From positions 496,001 through 560,000 of the forward strand of contig NZ_CP045032.1 in NCBI RefSeq assembly GCF_009026825.1: a DNA stretch of 64,000 nucleotides, given 5' to 3'. The DNA is from Corynebacterium urogenitale. GTDB lineage: Bacteria > Actinomycetota > Actinomycetes > Mycobacteriales > Mycobacteriaceae. The notes below the pieces were generated by a model that worked only from the letters and a program-made list of their open reading frames with translations, made no database searches and was not told the origin of the DNA. This document shows, piece by piece, positions 47,048 through 57,890 of this stretch; positions within the stretch are counted from its first letter, which is position 1, and every line of letters begins with the position of its first letter. Position numbers and translations under genes: made by a program.

Positions 47048-47776
47048 GTGACCAGACGTAAAACCTCCAGAACCTCGGCAGACCCCATCCTCTTCAGCGA
47101 CGACGCAGTGGAGGTGGCCCGCGAGGCACTGGAGGAGATCGGCGAAGGAACCATTGGCGAGCACATTGGAGTGCGTGCCGTGGGGGAAGTGGCCATCCAT
47201 CGTTTCAGCAGCCTCGCGCCCGGTTATAAATCCTGGGAATGGACGGCCGTGCTGGCCTGTGTGCGGGGGACCGCCACCATCACCGTCAATGAGGTCAGCC
47301 TGCAGGCGGGCAAGAAGGCTTCACTGGCGCCAGAATGGATTCCTTATGAGGATCGCGTGCTGCCCGGCGACCTTGGACCGGGAGATACTCTGCCGCCCCG
47401 CGCGGACGATGAACGTCTGACGACTGCGAAAAGCCTCAAATCGGACAGTGGCTTCCCGCGCAACCCGCAGGCACCGCAGGTCCTCTCACAGCCGGGATTG
47501 GAAAGAACCCTGAAGCGCTGGCGGACCGGCGAGTACGGGCCGAATAGCGAATTCGCAGAGAAAGCCCCGATGACCTGCCGCACATGTGCTTTCTACTTGC
47601 CTGTGAACTCGCCGGACACGCACTTCGGTGTCTGCACCAATGAGTACTCCGCAGACGGCCATGTGGTTCACGAAACCTACGGTTGCGGTGCTCACGCGGA
47701 GACGAAACAAACGGCCGAAATTCACAGCAACCGTGAGTACGGCGCTTTCGACGATGGTGCTATCGAGGACGTGTAA
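47048..47776 (+). CDS. DUF3027 family protein
   Basis: 242 aa from the GTG at 47048, chosen because CATAAT ends 7 nt before it (leaderless) and the protein then begins 'VTRRKTSRTSADPILF', the family's usual opening; an ATG at 47039 is the alternative. DUF3027 core: 'EWTAVLACVRGTATITVNEV'. The C-terminus holds two Cys pairs ('TCRTCAFYLP', 'GVCTNEYSADG' and 'YGCGAH'), which suggest metal binding. Function unknown. It is divergent from the cyclotransferase gene with a 39-bp gap, so the promoters face each other. Confidence 0.78.
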   Translation: MTRRKTSRTSADPILFSDDAVEVAREALEEIGEGTIGEHIGVRAVGEVAIHRFSSLAPGYKSWEWTAVLACVRGTATITVNEVSLQAGKKASLAPEWIPYEDRVLPGDLGPGDTLPPRADDERLTTAKSLKSDSGFPRNPQAPQVLSQPGLERTLKRWRTGEYGPNSEFAEKAPMTCRTCAFYLPVNSPDTHFGVCTNEYSADGHVVHETYGCGAHAETKQTAEIHSNREYGAFDDGAIEDV

Positions 47777-48063
47777 GTTTCCACCCGGTTAAATAATTGC
47801 GGGGTTTGCCTATTATTGCCCCCTCAGGGTTGTCACGAGCCGCTCCCAAGTGCGATTCTCTTAGGAGTTCTGGATTCATTGCTTCTTCTTAGGTGCACCG
47901 TGCCGCACAGAATCACAGTGTTCGTGAATCACAGTGGTCGTGGTGGGCAGAGGAAGATCTGAAAGAATCCGGCATTCTGACGTTTCGCCGCACCGCGTAC
48001 CAGCCCGATTAATCCACGGGTTGCGCGTGGCGCGGTCTTGAAGAGAAGAGATCGGGTAAGTCC

Positions 48064-49584
48064 ATGGCAGATTCTGCATCCTCCGCGGCCTCGACGGAGG
48101 CCGAGGCTACGCCGGACACACAGTCGGGCACGCCATCCCAGACCAGCGGCGGTTTCCTAGACCGTTACTTCCACATCTCCGAGCGCGGCTCCTCCATCCC
48201 GACGGAGATCCGTGCGGGCGTGGTGACGTTCTTCGCGATGGCCTACATCATCATCCTCAACCCGCTGATCCTCGGTACGGGGGCCGATGTCAACGGTGAT
48301 GTCCTCGGCACCTCCCGGGTGGCAGCGGCCACGGCGTTTGCCGCCGGCGTGATGACCATCCTGTTTGGCGTGATTGCCAAGTATCCCTTTGGTATTGCTG
48401 CTGGCCTCGGCATCAACACCCTGGTGGCCGTCACCTTCGTCTCCGTGGAGGGTTTGACCTGGCCAGAAGCCATGGGCTTGGTGGTGATCAACGGTATTAT
48501 CATCGTCTTGCTGGCCGTCTCCGGCTTCCGTGAAGCTGTGTTTAACTCCATTCCCGGCTCCATGAAGGCCGCTATCGGCGTGGGCATTGGCCTGTTTATC
48601 TCCTTGATCGGTCTCGTCGATGCCGGCTTCGTCCGCCGTCTCCCTGACGCTGCGAACACGACCGTGCCAGTTGGTCTGGGCATTGATGGTTCCATCGCTT
48701 CCTGGCCGACAGCAGTATTCTGTATCGGCTTGGTGATCTGTGGCGCGCTTGTCGTCCTCGGGGTCCGTGGCGGCTTGTTCATCGGTATCGTTCTGAACAC
48801 CATCATCGCAATGGTCATCGAGGCAGTCACCGGCTCGGGTCCTTCCGTCGGCGACGATGGCTCCCCGAACCCCGCTGGCTGGAACCTGGCTGTTCCGACT
48901 CTGCCAGATTCCTTGGGTGGTGTGCCTGATCTGTCTCTGCTGGGCGCCATTGACATCTTTGGAGCGTTCGCGCGCATTGGTGTGCTGGCCGCCACCCTGC
49001 TGGTGTTCACCCTCGTGTTGGCAAACTTCTTCGATGCCATGGGCACCATGACTGCGCTGGGTAAGCAGGCAAAACTCATGGACAACAAGGGCAGCCTCCC
49101 CGGCCTGAAGAAGGCGCTTGTCGTCGAGGGCGCGGGTGCGATCGTCGGTGGCGCGTCCTCCGCTTCTTCCAACACGGTGTACGTGGATTCCGCTGCCGGT
49201 ATTGCCGATGGCGCCCGTACGGGTTTGGCCAACGTGGTCACGGGTGTGCTGTTCCTGCTGGCGATGTTCCTCACCCCGCTGTATGAGGTGGTTCCCATCG
49301 AGGCAGCTGCGCCTGTGCTCGTGATCGTTGGTGCCCTGATGATGCAGCAGATCACGGAGATTGATTTCTCTAAGTTCTACATCGCGTTCCCAGCGTTTCT
49401 GACCATCGTGGTTATGCCGTTTACCTACTCCATCGCTAACGGCATTGGCGTGGGCTTCATCGCTTATGTGGTGATGAACGTCTTCGCGGGTCGTGCGAAG
49501 AAGATTCACCCGCTGCTGTACATTGTGGCGATCCTGTTCGTGGTGTTCTTCGCGATCGACCCGGTCATGGGGGCTCTGAGCTAG
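48064..49584 (+). CDS. Purine permease, NCS2/AzgA family
   Basis: 506 aa with about 12-14 membrane helices. 'EIRAGVVTFFAMAYIIILNP' after a 30-residue tail and 'LANFFDAMGTMTALGKQAKL' are typical of the AzgA-like hypoxanthine/guanine/adenine proton symporters. 'GGASSASSNTVYVDSAAGIADGARTGLAN' spans the substrate-binding region near residue 360, noted here by its parts GGASSASSNT and ARTGLAN. Alone between DUF3027 and the methyltransferase; the 287-nt upstream gap shows no recognisable purine riboswitch. Confidence 0.88.
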   Translation: MADSASSAASTEAEATPDTQSGTPSQTSGGFLDRYFHISERGSSIPTEIRAGVVTFFAMAYIIILNPLILGTGADVNGDVLGTSRVAAATAFAAGVMTILFGVIAKYPFGIAAGLGINTLVAVTFVSVEGLTWPEAMGLVVINGIIIVLLAVSGFREAVFNSIPGSMKAAIGVGIGLFISLIGLVDAGFVRRLPDAANTTVPVGLGIDGSIASWPTAVFCIGLVICGALVVLGVRGGLFIGIVLNTIIAMVIEAVTGSGPSVGDDGSPNPAGWNLAVPTLPDSLGGVPDLSLLGAIDIFGAFARIGVLAATLLVFTLVLANFFDAMGTMTALGKQAKLMDNKGSLPGLKKALVVEGAGAIVGGASSASSNTVYVDSAAGIADGARTGLANVVTGVLFLLAMFLTPLYEVVPIEAAAPVLVIVGALMMQQITEIDFSKFYIAFPAFLTIVVMPFTYSIANGIGVGFIAYVVMNVFAGRAKKIHPLLYIVAILFVVFFAIDPVMGALS

Positions 49585-49648
49585 GTAGTTTCCTTCCACT
49601 ATTCCTCAGTGCCGAGAACGACTATCCCTCTGCGGTAGCGTGAGCTGT

Positions 49649-50602
49649 ATGTCCCATGCTTACCCAGAGGGTTTTCGCGTAGTTCGCATCGAGGATCCGG
49701 CCGATGCTCGCTTGGATGACATCCGCCACCTCAATTCCTCCGATTCCCGCCCCGATCTGCCCGGTGGCAAAGGTTTGGTTATTGCGGAGGGCAACCTGGT
49801 GGTTCCGCGCCTGTTGGACTCCCGTTACCCGGTGCGCTGCGTGGTGGGCTTTCCTTCCAAGCTCTCCCAATTGTTCGACGCCACCAACCCTTCCTCTCCG
49901 GCCTTTGATCCAGCCATCGGCGCGCGCCTGCGCGAGGCGCTGCAGCGGGCGGAGATTTACGAGGTCAGCCGAGAAACGCTGAAGGAGGTTGCGGGCTTCG
50001 ACATGCACCGTGGCCTCGTTGCGGCTGCTGATCGGGTAGAGGAACGCGGGGTGGAGCAGCTCCTCGACGAGCTCGATGCAGAGCACGATCGAGTCGTGTC
50101 GGAAGGTAGCGCGGCGGCGGAGGATCCGCGGGTTCTGTGCGTGCTGGAGGGGGTTGGAGACCACGAAAACCTTGGCGCGATCTTCCGCAATGCCGCAGGC
50201 CTGGGAGTGGAGGCGGTGCTCTTCGGCGCGAGTACTGCCGATCCGCTCTACCGGCGCAGTGTGCGCGTGAGCATGGGGCATGTGCTGCGCGTGCCCTTCG
50301 CGCGGTTCCCCGGTACCACGACCACCTGGCAGCGGGATCTCCGCTGGCTCCAGGACCGCGGGTACACCGTGGTCGCAATGACCCCGAATACGGACACGAG
50401 TCTGATGCAGGGGCTTGCTGGCGTCGTCGACAAGGGGGAGAGGAAGATCGCCATCATGGTGGGCGCCGAAGGACCCGGCCTGACCGAGCACGCTATGCGC
50501 GCAGCCGATGTGCGGGCGAAGATTCCGATGGCGCCGGGGACGGACTCGCTCAATGTCGCGACGGCCGCCGCGATCGGCTTTTATGCAGCACAAGGGCTCT
50601 AA
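49649..50602 (+). CDS. SpoU/TrmH-family RNA 2'-O-methyltransferase
   Basis: 317 aa from the ATG at 49649; TAGCGT ends 7 nt before it, so it may be leaderless. A substrate-binding N-terminal domain (1-145) precedes a SPOUT domain with the three motifs 'VGDHENLGAIFRNAAGLGVE', 'MVGAEGPGLTEHAM' and 'IPMAPGTDSLNVATAAAIGF', which form the knotted SAM site. It methylates ribose in rRNA or tRNA; the target cannot be told. It precedes the thiamine operon but has no link to it. Confidence 0.88.
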   Translation: MSHAYPEGFRVVRIEDPADARLDDIRHLNSSDSRPDLPGGKGLVIAEGNLVVPRLLDSRYPVRCVVGFPSKLSQLFDATNPSSPAFDPAIGARLREALQRAEIYEVSRETLKEVAGFDMHRGLVAAADRVEERGVEQLLDELDAEHDRVVSEGSAAAEDPRVLCVLEGVGDHENLGAIFRNAAGLGVEAVLFGASTADPLYRRSVRVSMGHVLRVPFARFPGTTTTWQRDLRWLQDRGYTVVAMTPNTDTSLMQGLAGVVDKGERKIAIMVGAEGPGLTEHAMRAADVRAKIPMAPGTDSLNVATAAAIGFYAAQGL

Positions 50603-50679
50603 CTCGAAGTAGGGGCACCACGGCTACCCGCGAAGGTGGGGAGGGGCGGCCAGCCACCTTGCTATCATGGGCAGGAAGT

Positions 50680-50775
50680 GACGTGGGGTGCGCCACCCGC
50701 GCCGGGAGATCGGCAGGGAAGAGCGCTGAGATCATACCCATCGAACCTGCTCTAGCTCGTACTAGCGAAGGAACT
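50680..50775 (+). promoter_or_regulatory. TPP riboswitch
   Basis: The conserved blocks appear in order: ACGTGGGGTGC (50681), GCTGAGATCATACCC (50725), ATCGAACCTG (50739) and TAGCGAAGGAAC (50763). The last block overlaps AAGGA, the thiM ribosome site, so control is likely at translation start. TATCAT at 50662-50667 may be the -10 of its promoter. Confidence 0.92.
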
Positions 50776-50780
50776 GTCCA

Positions 50781-51623
50781 ATGCGATTAATGAACGCTGC
50801 GCACAATGAAGTGTCCCAGCAACAGCCACTTGTTCAATGCCTCACCAACTCCGTGGTCACCAACATCACGGCCAATGTGCTGCTCGCCGCCGGTGCCCAA
50901 CCAGCGATGTGCGACACCCCGGAGGAATCCTTCGACTTCGCGCAAGTCGCCTCCGGAGTGCTGATTAATGCGGGCACCCCGAGCCAGCAGCAATACGCCG
51001 GCATGCGGGAGGCAATCCGCGGAGCGAGGGAAGCCGGCACCCCATGGGTTCTCGACCCAGTGGCCGCCGGCTCGCTGCGCCACCGCACAGAGTTCATCCT
51101 GTCCATCCTGCAGGAAAAACCGACGGCCATCCGCGGCAATGCCTCAGAGGTCATGGCTATTGCGGGCATGGGGGCCGGTGGTCATGGTGTGGAATCCACC
51201 GATGAGGTAGAGGCAGCCGTGCCAGCAGCGAAGAAACTGGCGGAGAGTACCGGCGCGGTCGTCGCAGTCTCCGGGCCGCGCGACCTGATCGTGTCCGACG
51301 GGCGAGTGACATGGTTGCGCAGTGGCCACCCGATGCTGCAAAGCGTCATCGGGACGGGCTGCTCCCTCGGAGCACTGACCGCGGCCTACCTCGGAGCGGC
51401 ACGGGGTTCCTATCTGACTTCTGACCTGGGGTGGGAGATCAATGATCACACCGCCACGCTCGCCGCGCATGCGCACTCCGGTGCGGCGGCGCAGCTGGCA
51501 ATGTCCGGGGAGATCGGGCCAGTGCCGAAGGCGCCGGGTTCTTTTGCGCAAGCGTGGTTGGACGCGCTCTACCTCATCACCGAAGCACAGATTGAACAGT
51601 TCATTGATGTGGAGGAGGCGTAA
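50781..51623 (+). CDS. thiM: Hydroxyethylthiazole kinase
   Basis: 280 aa. '[20 protein letters not shown]' and 'AMCDTPEE' at the N-terminus, and '[16 protein letters not shown]' near residue 190, where the Cys-containing anion loop binds ATP, are ThiM signatures. It phosphorylates salvaged thiazole alcohol. First gene after the TPP riboswitch; AAGGA is 8 nt before the ATG. thiE starts 2 nt after its stop. Confidence 0.95.
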   Translation: MRLMNAAHNEVSQQQPLVQCLTNSVVTNITANVLLAAGAQPAMCDTPEESFDFAQVASGVLINAGTPSQQQYAGMREAIRGAREAGTPWVLDPVAAGSLRHRTEFILSILQEKPTAIRGNASEVMAIAGMGAGGHGVESTDEVEAAVPAAKKLAESTGAVVAVSGPRDLIVSDGRVTWLRSGHPMLQSVIGTGCSLGALTAAYLGAARGSYLTSDLGWEINDHTATLAAHAHSGAAAQLAMSGEIGPVPKAPGSFAQAWLDALYLITEAQIEQFIDVEEA

Positions 51624-51625
51624 GA

Positions 51626-52285
51626 GTGGCGGACGAGCTTGATCTGAGCATTTACTTGGTGACGGACCCGGAACTCGGTGGTGGGCCAGACAAGGTTGCT
51701 GACATCGTGGCTGAGGCCGTGGCAGGTGGCGTGACGGTCGTTCAACTGCGTGATAAGCAAGCAACCGACGAGCAGGTTGCGGAGCGCGCTCGGGAGCTGC
51801 AGGCGCGGATCGACGTGCCGCTTTTCATCGATGACCGTTTGGCCGTGGCGAAGGAACTCGGAATCCACCTGCATATCGGTCAGTCGGATGTGCCTTATGT
51901 GGAAGCTCGGCGCGCATTGCCACCGCACCTGAAGATTGGGCTCAGCGCAGCCTCGCGCGAGCAGGTCGATGCAGTGGTGGAACAATGCGCGGCGGCACAA
52001 GTGCCGCTGCCGAACCTCATTGGCATTGGGCCAGTATTCACCACCACGACCAAGAAGGACGCGCCACAGGCCTGCGGTGTGGAGCACCTGGATGACATTG
52101 CACGGTATGCCCGCAGCAAAGGCATCGCTTCCGTGGCAATCGGTGGCATTAACGCGCAGCGAGCCCCTGAGGTCGCCGCAACCGGCGTAGACGGTCTGTG
52201 CGTGGTCTCGGACATCATGGCGGCCGCAGATCCGCGTGCCGCTGCCGCAGCGTTGGTTCAGGCCTGGACGGAGGTGCGCCGATGA
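51626..52285 (+). CDS. thiE: Thiamine-phosphate synthase
   Basis: 219 aa from a GTG start, with GGAGGAGG about 8 nt upstream inside the end of thiM. The TIM-barrel shows 'VVQLRDKQATDEQV', 'FIDDRLAVAKELGIHLHIGQSD', seen as IDDRLAVA and HIGQSD, and 'IGIGPVFTTTTKKDA'. It joins thiazole phosphate and HMP-PP to thiamine phosphate. The stop overlaps the next start by 4 nt (ATGA). Confidence 0.95.
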   Translation: MADELDLSIYLVTDPELGGGPDKVADIVAEAVAGGVTVVQLRDKQATDEQVAERARELQARIDVPLFIDDRLAVAKELGIHLHIGQSDVPYVEARRALPPHLKIGLSAASREQVDAVVEQCAAAQVPLPNLIGIGPVFTTTTKKDAPQACGVEHLDDIARYARSKGIASVAIGGINAQRAPEVAATGVDGLCVVSDIMAAADPRAAAAALVQAWTEVRR

Positions 52286-53841
52286 GCATCCCTTCGTGCC
52301 CACGTGTCTTAAGCATCGCCGGCACCGACCCGACGGGTGGTGCGGGGATTCAGGCTGATCTGAAGGCGATTGGTGCTGCCGGTGGCTACGGGATGAGTGT
52401 GACGACCGCGCTGGTCGCGCAGAACACCCAGGGCGTGCGCAGTATTCACACCCCGCCGGTGAGTTTCTTGGAAGCACAGTTGGAAGCCGTTTTTGACGAC
52501 GTGACGGTGGACGCCGTCAAGGTCGGCATGCTGGGTGACGTGACGATTACGGACACCGTGCGGCGCTGGTTGCAAGAACACCCCGTTTCTGTTGTGGTTA
52601 TTGACCCCGTCATGGTCGCAACCAGTGGTGATCGTCTGCTGTCAGAGGAGGCGGAGGAGGCCGTGCGCGGGTTCGTGGAGGACTGTGCCACGCTGGTCAC
52701 CCCGAACGTGCCGGAGCTGGCGGTGCTCGTCAATCAGCCTGTGGCGCGTAGTTTCGATGAGGTGATCGAGCAAGCCCGCAACCTCGCCGCCCAGAGTTCT
52801 GTCATGGTGCTGGCCAAGGGTGGCCACCTCGATGGTGATCGTGCGGACAATGCGCTGGTGACCCCGGAGGGCACGGTCACTACTGTTCCCGTAGCGCGAA
52901 TCGCAACCAAGAACACCCACGGCACGGGCTGCTCCCTCTCCTCCGCAGTGGCCACGCGCTTGGCTGCTGGCGATGCACCGGAACGTGCAGTGGCTTGGTC
53001 TACACGGTGGTTGCATGACGCGATTGTCCATGCCGACGCACTCCACGTTGGTCAGGGGCATGGGCCGGTGGATCACTTCCACCAGCTGCGTATTCGTGCC
53101 CAGGCTGGCAGCTCCCAACCTTGGTTGGGCGAAGACTGGAGCGAGATACCCGAGCGAGGTGAACAAGCCAGCCCAGAGATCTCCCCGGTCGGTCCACACA
53201 CCCAACGGTTGTGGGGCCTCGTGGCGGGGTCGATCTGGCCGGACATCCAACGGCTTCCGTTCATCCGTGATCTGCGCAGCGGCGCTTTAAGGCGGGAGGA
53301 CTTTGCTTTCTACCTCAACCAGGATGCGATGTATCTGCGCACCTACTCTCGTGCCCTCGCAGCCCTCTCCAGCGCTGCGCCGAGTGCAACTGAGCAAGTG
53401 TTCTGGGCACAAAGCGCCGCAAATACCTTGGTGGAGGAGGCAGAGCTGCACCGCACATGGCTAGCAGCAGAGGCCCAGCGCAGCAGCATTGGCGCTGAGC
53501 ACCCATCGCCGGTGACGAAGGCATACACCGACCATCTCCTCGCCAGCGTGCTCGGTGACGACTACGCCGTGGGCGTGGCCGCGGTTTTGCCGTGCTATTG
53601 GCTGTATGCGGAGATTGGGCAGCACCTCCACGAGGCAGCGACCCCGGAGCACCCATATGTTGCGTGGCTGGAAACGTACAAGGATGAGGATTTCGTCGAG
53701 GCGACGCGCCGGGCACTAGGCGTGGTTGAACAGGCGCTGGAGTCCGCTGGTTCCGAGCAAAGAGAACGCGCCGAACAGGCGTTTATCTACGCCAGCCTTC
53801 ACGAACGAGAGTTTTTCGACCAAGCCTCGCGAGCGTGGTGA
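52282..53841 (+). CDS. thiD: HMP/HMP-P kinase fused to TenA thiaminase II
   Basis: 519 aa from the ATG at 52282. Residues 1-265 are ThiD ('LSIAGTDPTGGAGIQADLKA', 'NTHGTGCSLSSAVATRLAAG'); residues about 310-519 are TenA ('YLNQDAMYLRTYSRALAALS', 'AAVLPCYWLYAEIGQHL' with the catalytic Cys, 'FIYASLHEREFFDQA'). ThiD phosphorylates the pyrimidine; TenA recovers it from degraded thiamine. The ThiD-TenA fusion is known in corynebacteria. With thiM and thiE it forms a salvage operon. Its last 43 nt overlap the convergent gene. Confidence 0.93.
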   Translation: MSIPSCPRVLSIAGTDPTGGAGIQADLKAIGAAGGYGMSVTTALVAQNTQGVRSIHTPPVSFLEAQLEAVFDDVTVDAVKVGMLGDVTITDTVRRWLQEHPVSVVVIDPVMVATSGDRLLSEEAEEAVRGFVEDCATLVTPNVPELAVLVNQPVARSFDEVIEQARNLAAQSSVMVLAKGGHLDGDRADNALVTPEGTVTTVPVARIATKNTHGTGCSLSSAVATRLAAGDAPERAVAWSTRWLHDAIVHADALHVGQGHGPVDHFHQLRIRAQAGSSQPWLGEDWSEIPERGEQASPEISPVGPHTQRLWGLVAGSIWPDIQRLPFIRDLRSGALRREDFAFYLNQDAMYLRTYSRALAALSSAAPSATEQVFWAQSAANTLVEEAELHRTWLAAEAQRSSIGAEHPSPVTKAYTDHLLASVLGDDYAVGVAAVLPCYWLYAEIGQHLHEAATPEHPYVAWLETYKDEDFVEATRRALGVVEQALESAGSEQRERAEQAFIYASLHEREFFDQASRAW

Positions 53842-54803
53842 CTGGGCTTATCCCCTGTTGCGCGAGGGGGCTTTGTGGCCTTCGCCGGCCGATCCGTGTT
53901 GCGCGCTCGGCGGCGAACCTCGTCGCCGATGACATGAGCCAACCCGCCGAGCTTCTTGACGCCTCTCACAACCCCGCGCCCTACGGCACCGGCTACGTCC
54001 TTGGCCAGCTGCTTATTGCTTGGCTCGTCACCACTCTTGGGCTTGGGGACGGCAGCCGAGTAATCGTCATAGCCCTGTTCATCGGAGAACAGGGAAACAT
54101 TGTCCGGGGTGCGCCGTCGGCGGGAGGCTAGGGGGAGCCCCTCCGCTCGTACCTCTGTTTTTGCCTCTGGGCGACCATCGACGGCGAAAGCGGAGACCGG
54201 CAATTCCACCTCAGGTTCGCGGAGGGAAAAGCCCAGCCAGTGTTCGATAGCCGCATGCATCAACAGGTAGGGAACAAAGGGGAGCTGGATGCCGGTGGCA
54301 GGGGCATTTCCCTCCCAAAATGGCATCTCGAATGATTCAGGTAGCCCGGTGTCCTCGTAGACGGTTTCCCGGGTCGCAGCGAAAGCACGCTTGAGCGTTC
54401 CGCCCGACCAGTGGGCGATGGCCCCGTATCCACTGCCTTCGCCCGCGATCGTGCCGTCGCAGCCTTCGGCACTTTCTGCGGTGGCATAGACATCGGGGGC
54501 GTTGACGAAATGGCGGTAGCGCTCCGGCAGGTCGCTGAGCTTCGGCATGTCTTCCACGACCATGCGCACCACGGAGAGGCCTTTGTAACCGCCAATGTAA
54601 TACTCGTGTTCGCCGGGATTCGCGCTGCGCGTCATATCGAAATCACCGATGTGCGTCAGTGGCCATCGTGGGTTGAATTGCGCGAGGTACTTGCGGGCGA
54701 AGCCACGGTCTGCCCGAGGCTCGGCCTCAAGAACGGCACGGGGCTGCGCTGCGGTAACGAACCACAGCGTCACGAGGGTCTTGGCTGTGTGGCCCTGCGG
54801 CAT
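53799..54803 (-). CDS. Conserved actinobacterial protein (DUF6928-like)
   Basis: 334 aa. The N-terminus 'TAKTLVTLWFVTAAQPRAVL' and the segment 'YYIGGYKGLSVVRMVVEDMP' with 'FEMPFWEGNAPATGIQLPFV' recall a conserved actinobacterial family without assigned function. The C-terminal 80 residues are basic and Lys/Arg/Pro-rich ('KDVAGAVGRGVVRGVKKLGG'). It follows sepH by 14 nt and is probably co-transcribed. The 3' end overlaps thiD-tenA by 43 nt on the other strand. The family name is from memory and may be wrong. Confidence 0.6.
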   Translation of the reverse strand: MPQGHTAKTLVTLWFVTAAQPRAVLEAEPRADRGFARKYLAQFNPRWPLTHIGDFDMTRSANPGEHEYYIGGYKGLSVVRMVVEDMPKLSDLPERYRHFVNAPDVYATAESAEGCDGTIAGEGSGYGAIAHWSGGTLKRAFAATRETVYEDTGLPESFEMPFWEGNAPATGIQLPFVPYLLMHAAIEHWLGFSLREPEVELPVSAFAVDGRPEAKTEVRAEGLPLASRRRRTPDNVSLFSDEQGYDDYSAAVPKPKSGDEPSNKQLAKDVAGAVGRGVVRGVKKLGGLAHVIGDEVRRRARNTDRPAKATKPPRATGDKPSHHAREAWSKNSRS

Positions 54804-54817
54804 GGGGGCTGTCTCCG

Positions 54818-56203
54818 TTACTTCTTCTTACGAGGGTTGGTGCGCACACCGAGGAGTACATCCTCCCAGTGCGGGGTCACGGCCTTGCGCTTGCGCTTAG
54901 CGGGCTTGCGCTCTTCGCCATCGGGGTGGAGGAGGAACTCGTTAGTATCGTCTTCTGCGCCTCCAGCGCGGTCGTAAAGCCCACGAGGGCGTTGGTTTCC
55001 ACGCTGACCTCGGTCATTGCGCTGCTCACCGCCGCCGATGAGCGCGTCCAATCCGCTACGCTCCACGGAGCCGTGCCCCTCTCGAGCAGCGGGGTTTCCG
55101 GTGGGATCGCCTTCGTCGTCGTAGTTGTCGTACTCCGAGTAGTCGTCCTCTTCGGCCGGTCCGCTGCCGAGCAGTGGGGTTACGGCGGCCATGCGGCGCA
55201 CGGGCTGTCCGTAACGTGGGTCGATGAGATCGCTGGCCACGGAGTTATTTGCGTGCACCAAATCCGGTCCCAGTGCGCACTGTTCGAAGATGAATTCCGC
55301 TTGGTGAGTGGACGTCTGCCCGGCGGCTTCCTTCTCCCACTCCACGCTGACGAGCCAACGACGTGACTGATCCTGGTAGGCATCCCAGGTGGCATCAGAT
55401 AGTGTGGCGCCTCGTGCGGCTAGCGCGGTGGCGAGCACTTCCCATAGCGTCTGCTTGGTTGGCCCATCGGCCAGTACCGGGTGTGCCGCGTGCGCGAGGT
55501 CGGCGATGCGTCCGCGTTCCTGCAGGATGGGCCAGGCGTAAGGCTCAATCCGCGCCTCATCCGTGTCCGCTTCCTTCGCCAACTCGGCGACTGACGCGCC
55601 ATGGCGTACCCGATCTTGGATCGTGCGCGGGCTCATGTTGATCTTGATGCGGTGCCTTCTCTTCTTTTCGACGCCACCAGCGACCACCGGAGCGATTCCC
55701 GTGGACGTGGCGGAATTGGCCTGGGCAGCATTCTGCGTGCTGGAAGCGGCGTCCTGCTCATCGGAAGAGGCAGTAGCATCTGATTTTGTGGTGTTGTCTG
55801 AGGCTTCAACACCCACTACTTCGCCCTCGAGAACGGCAGCGCTGGCGGTGTCGTGATTATTCGACCCGCTCTCCGCTGAACCTGTTGCCTCGTCACCAGA
55901 GTGAGAGTTCGGGCTGGCGCTGGAGCCATCGGGTGCTGATGCGGTGGCGTCGGATTCCGCGGGGTCCGACGCGTGAGAAGTGGAAAGGTCAACCACGGAG
56001 GATAATGCAGACACCGTAGCTCCGGTTTGAGTCTTGCCGGCTTGCGTTTCTCCGGCCTGAGGAGAATTGGCGCCTGTGGCACCGGCCAGAAGATCACGCA
56101 GCTCTGCCGTCACGGGGAGGAAAAACTCAGAGTTTGTATCCACCCCGCGCAATACCAATGATGCTGTATCGCTTTCGGCAACGACGAGCTTCAGCTCCTG
56201 CAA
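54818..56203 (-). CDS. sepH: Cell-division regulator SepH
   Basis: 461 aa from the TTG at 56203, chosen for the AGGAGG 7 nt before it and the start 'LQELKLVVAESDTASLVLRG'; the frame runs 21 codons further up. DUF3071 domain residues about 1-60 and 190-330, with a DNA-binding helix-turn-helix ('DRVRHGASVAELAKEADTDE'). An acidic Ser/Thr-rich linker (about 65-190) and a basic C-terminus ('RKPAKRKRKAVTPHWEDVLL') follow. SepH promotes FtsZ assembly in Streptomyces and mycobacteria. Adjacent to serC, as Rv0883c-Rv0884c. Confidence 0.9.
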   Translation of the reverse strand: MQELKLVVAESDTASLVLRGVDTNSEFFLPVTAELRDLLAGATGANSPQAGETQAGKTQTGATVSALSSVVDLSTSHASDPAESDATASAPDGSSASPNSHSGDEATGSAESGSNNHDTASAAVLEGEVVGVEASDNTTKSDATASSDEQDAASSTQNAAQANSATSTGIAPVVAGGVEKKRRHRIKINMSPRTIQDRVRHGASVAELAKEADTDEARIEPYAWPILQERGRIADLAHAAHPVLADGPTKQTLWEVLATALAARGATLSDATWDAYQDQSRRWLVSVEWEKEAAGQTSTHQAEFIFEQCALGPDLVHANNSVASDLIDPRYGQPVRRMAAVTPLLGSGPAEEDDYSEYDNYDDEGDPTGNPAAREGHGSVERSGLDALIGGGEQRNDRGQRGNQRPRGLYDRAGGAEDDTNEFLLHPDGEERKPAKRKRKAVTPHWEDVLLGVRTNPRKKK

Positions 56204-56259
56204 CGGGGGCCTCCTGACAATTGAGGGAAAGGTTACAAACCACCTTAGTAAAAGGACGA

Positions 56260-56294
56260 CGCGCACCGTGGGATAAACAGTCCCGCGGTGCGCG
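56260..56294 (-). terminator. Terminator of serC
   Basis: CGCGCACCG and CGGTGCGCG, extended by GGGA/TCCC around a T/A-rich loop; on the minus strand GTCGTCCTTTT follows. Confidence 0.75.
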
Positions 56295-56352
56295 TTTGAT
56301 GAAGAAAAAGCTTAATCGGGTATGTCCCGTGTCGGCTTCTGACACCTGGCTT

Positions 56353-57830
<1,478 letters not shown>

Positions 57831-57832
57831 TA

Positions 57833-57845
57833 CGGGGGTAGGGGC
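57833..57845 (+). promoter_or_regulatory. Possible RamA site upstream of gltA
   Basis: CGGGGGT (57833-57839) is followed at once by AGGGGC (57840-57845), both matching the RamA half-site. They lie about 45 bp before TACAAT (57891-57896), a candidate -10. RamA activates gltA in C. glutamicum. Confidence 0.5.
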
Positions 57846-57890
57846 TCCGCTGAAATGCCCAAGGAAGTGTTTCTTGGCTCACATGTTCGG

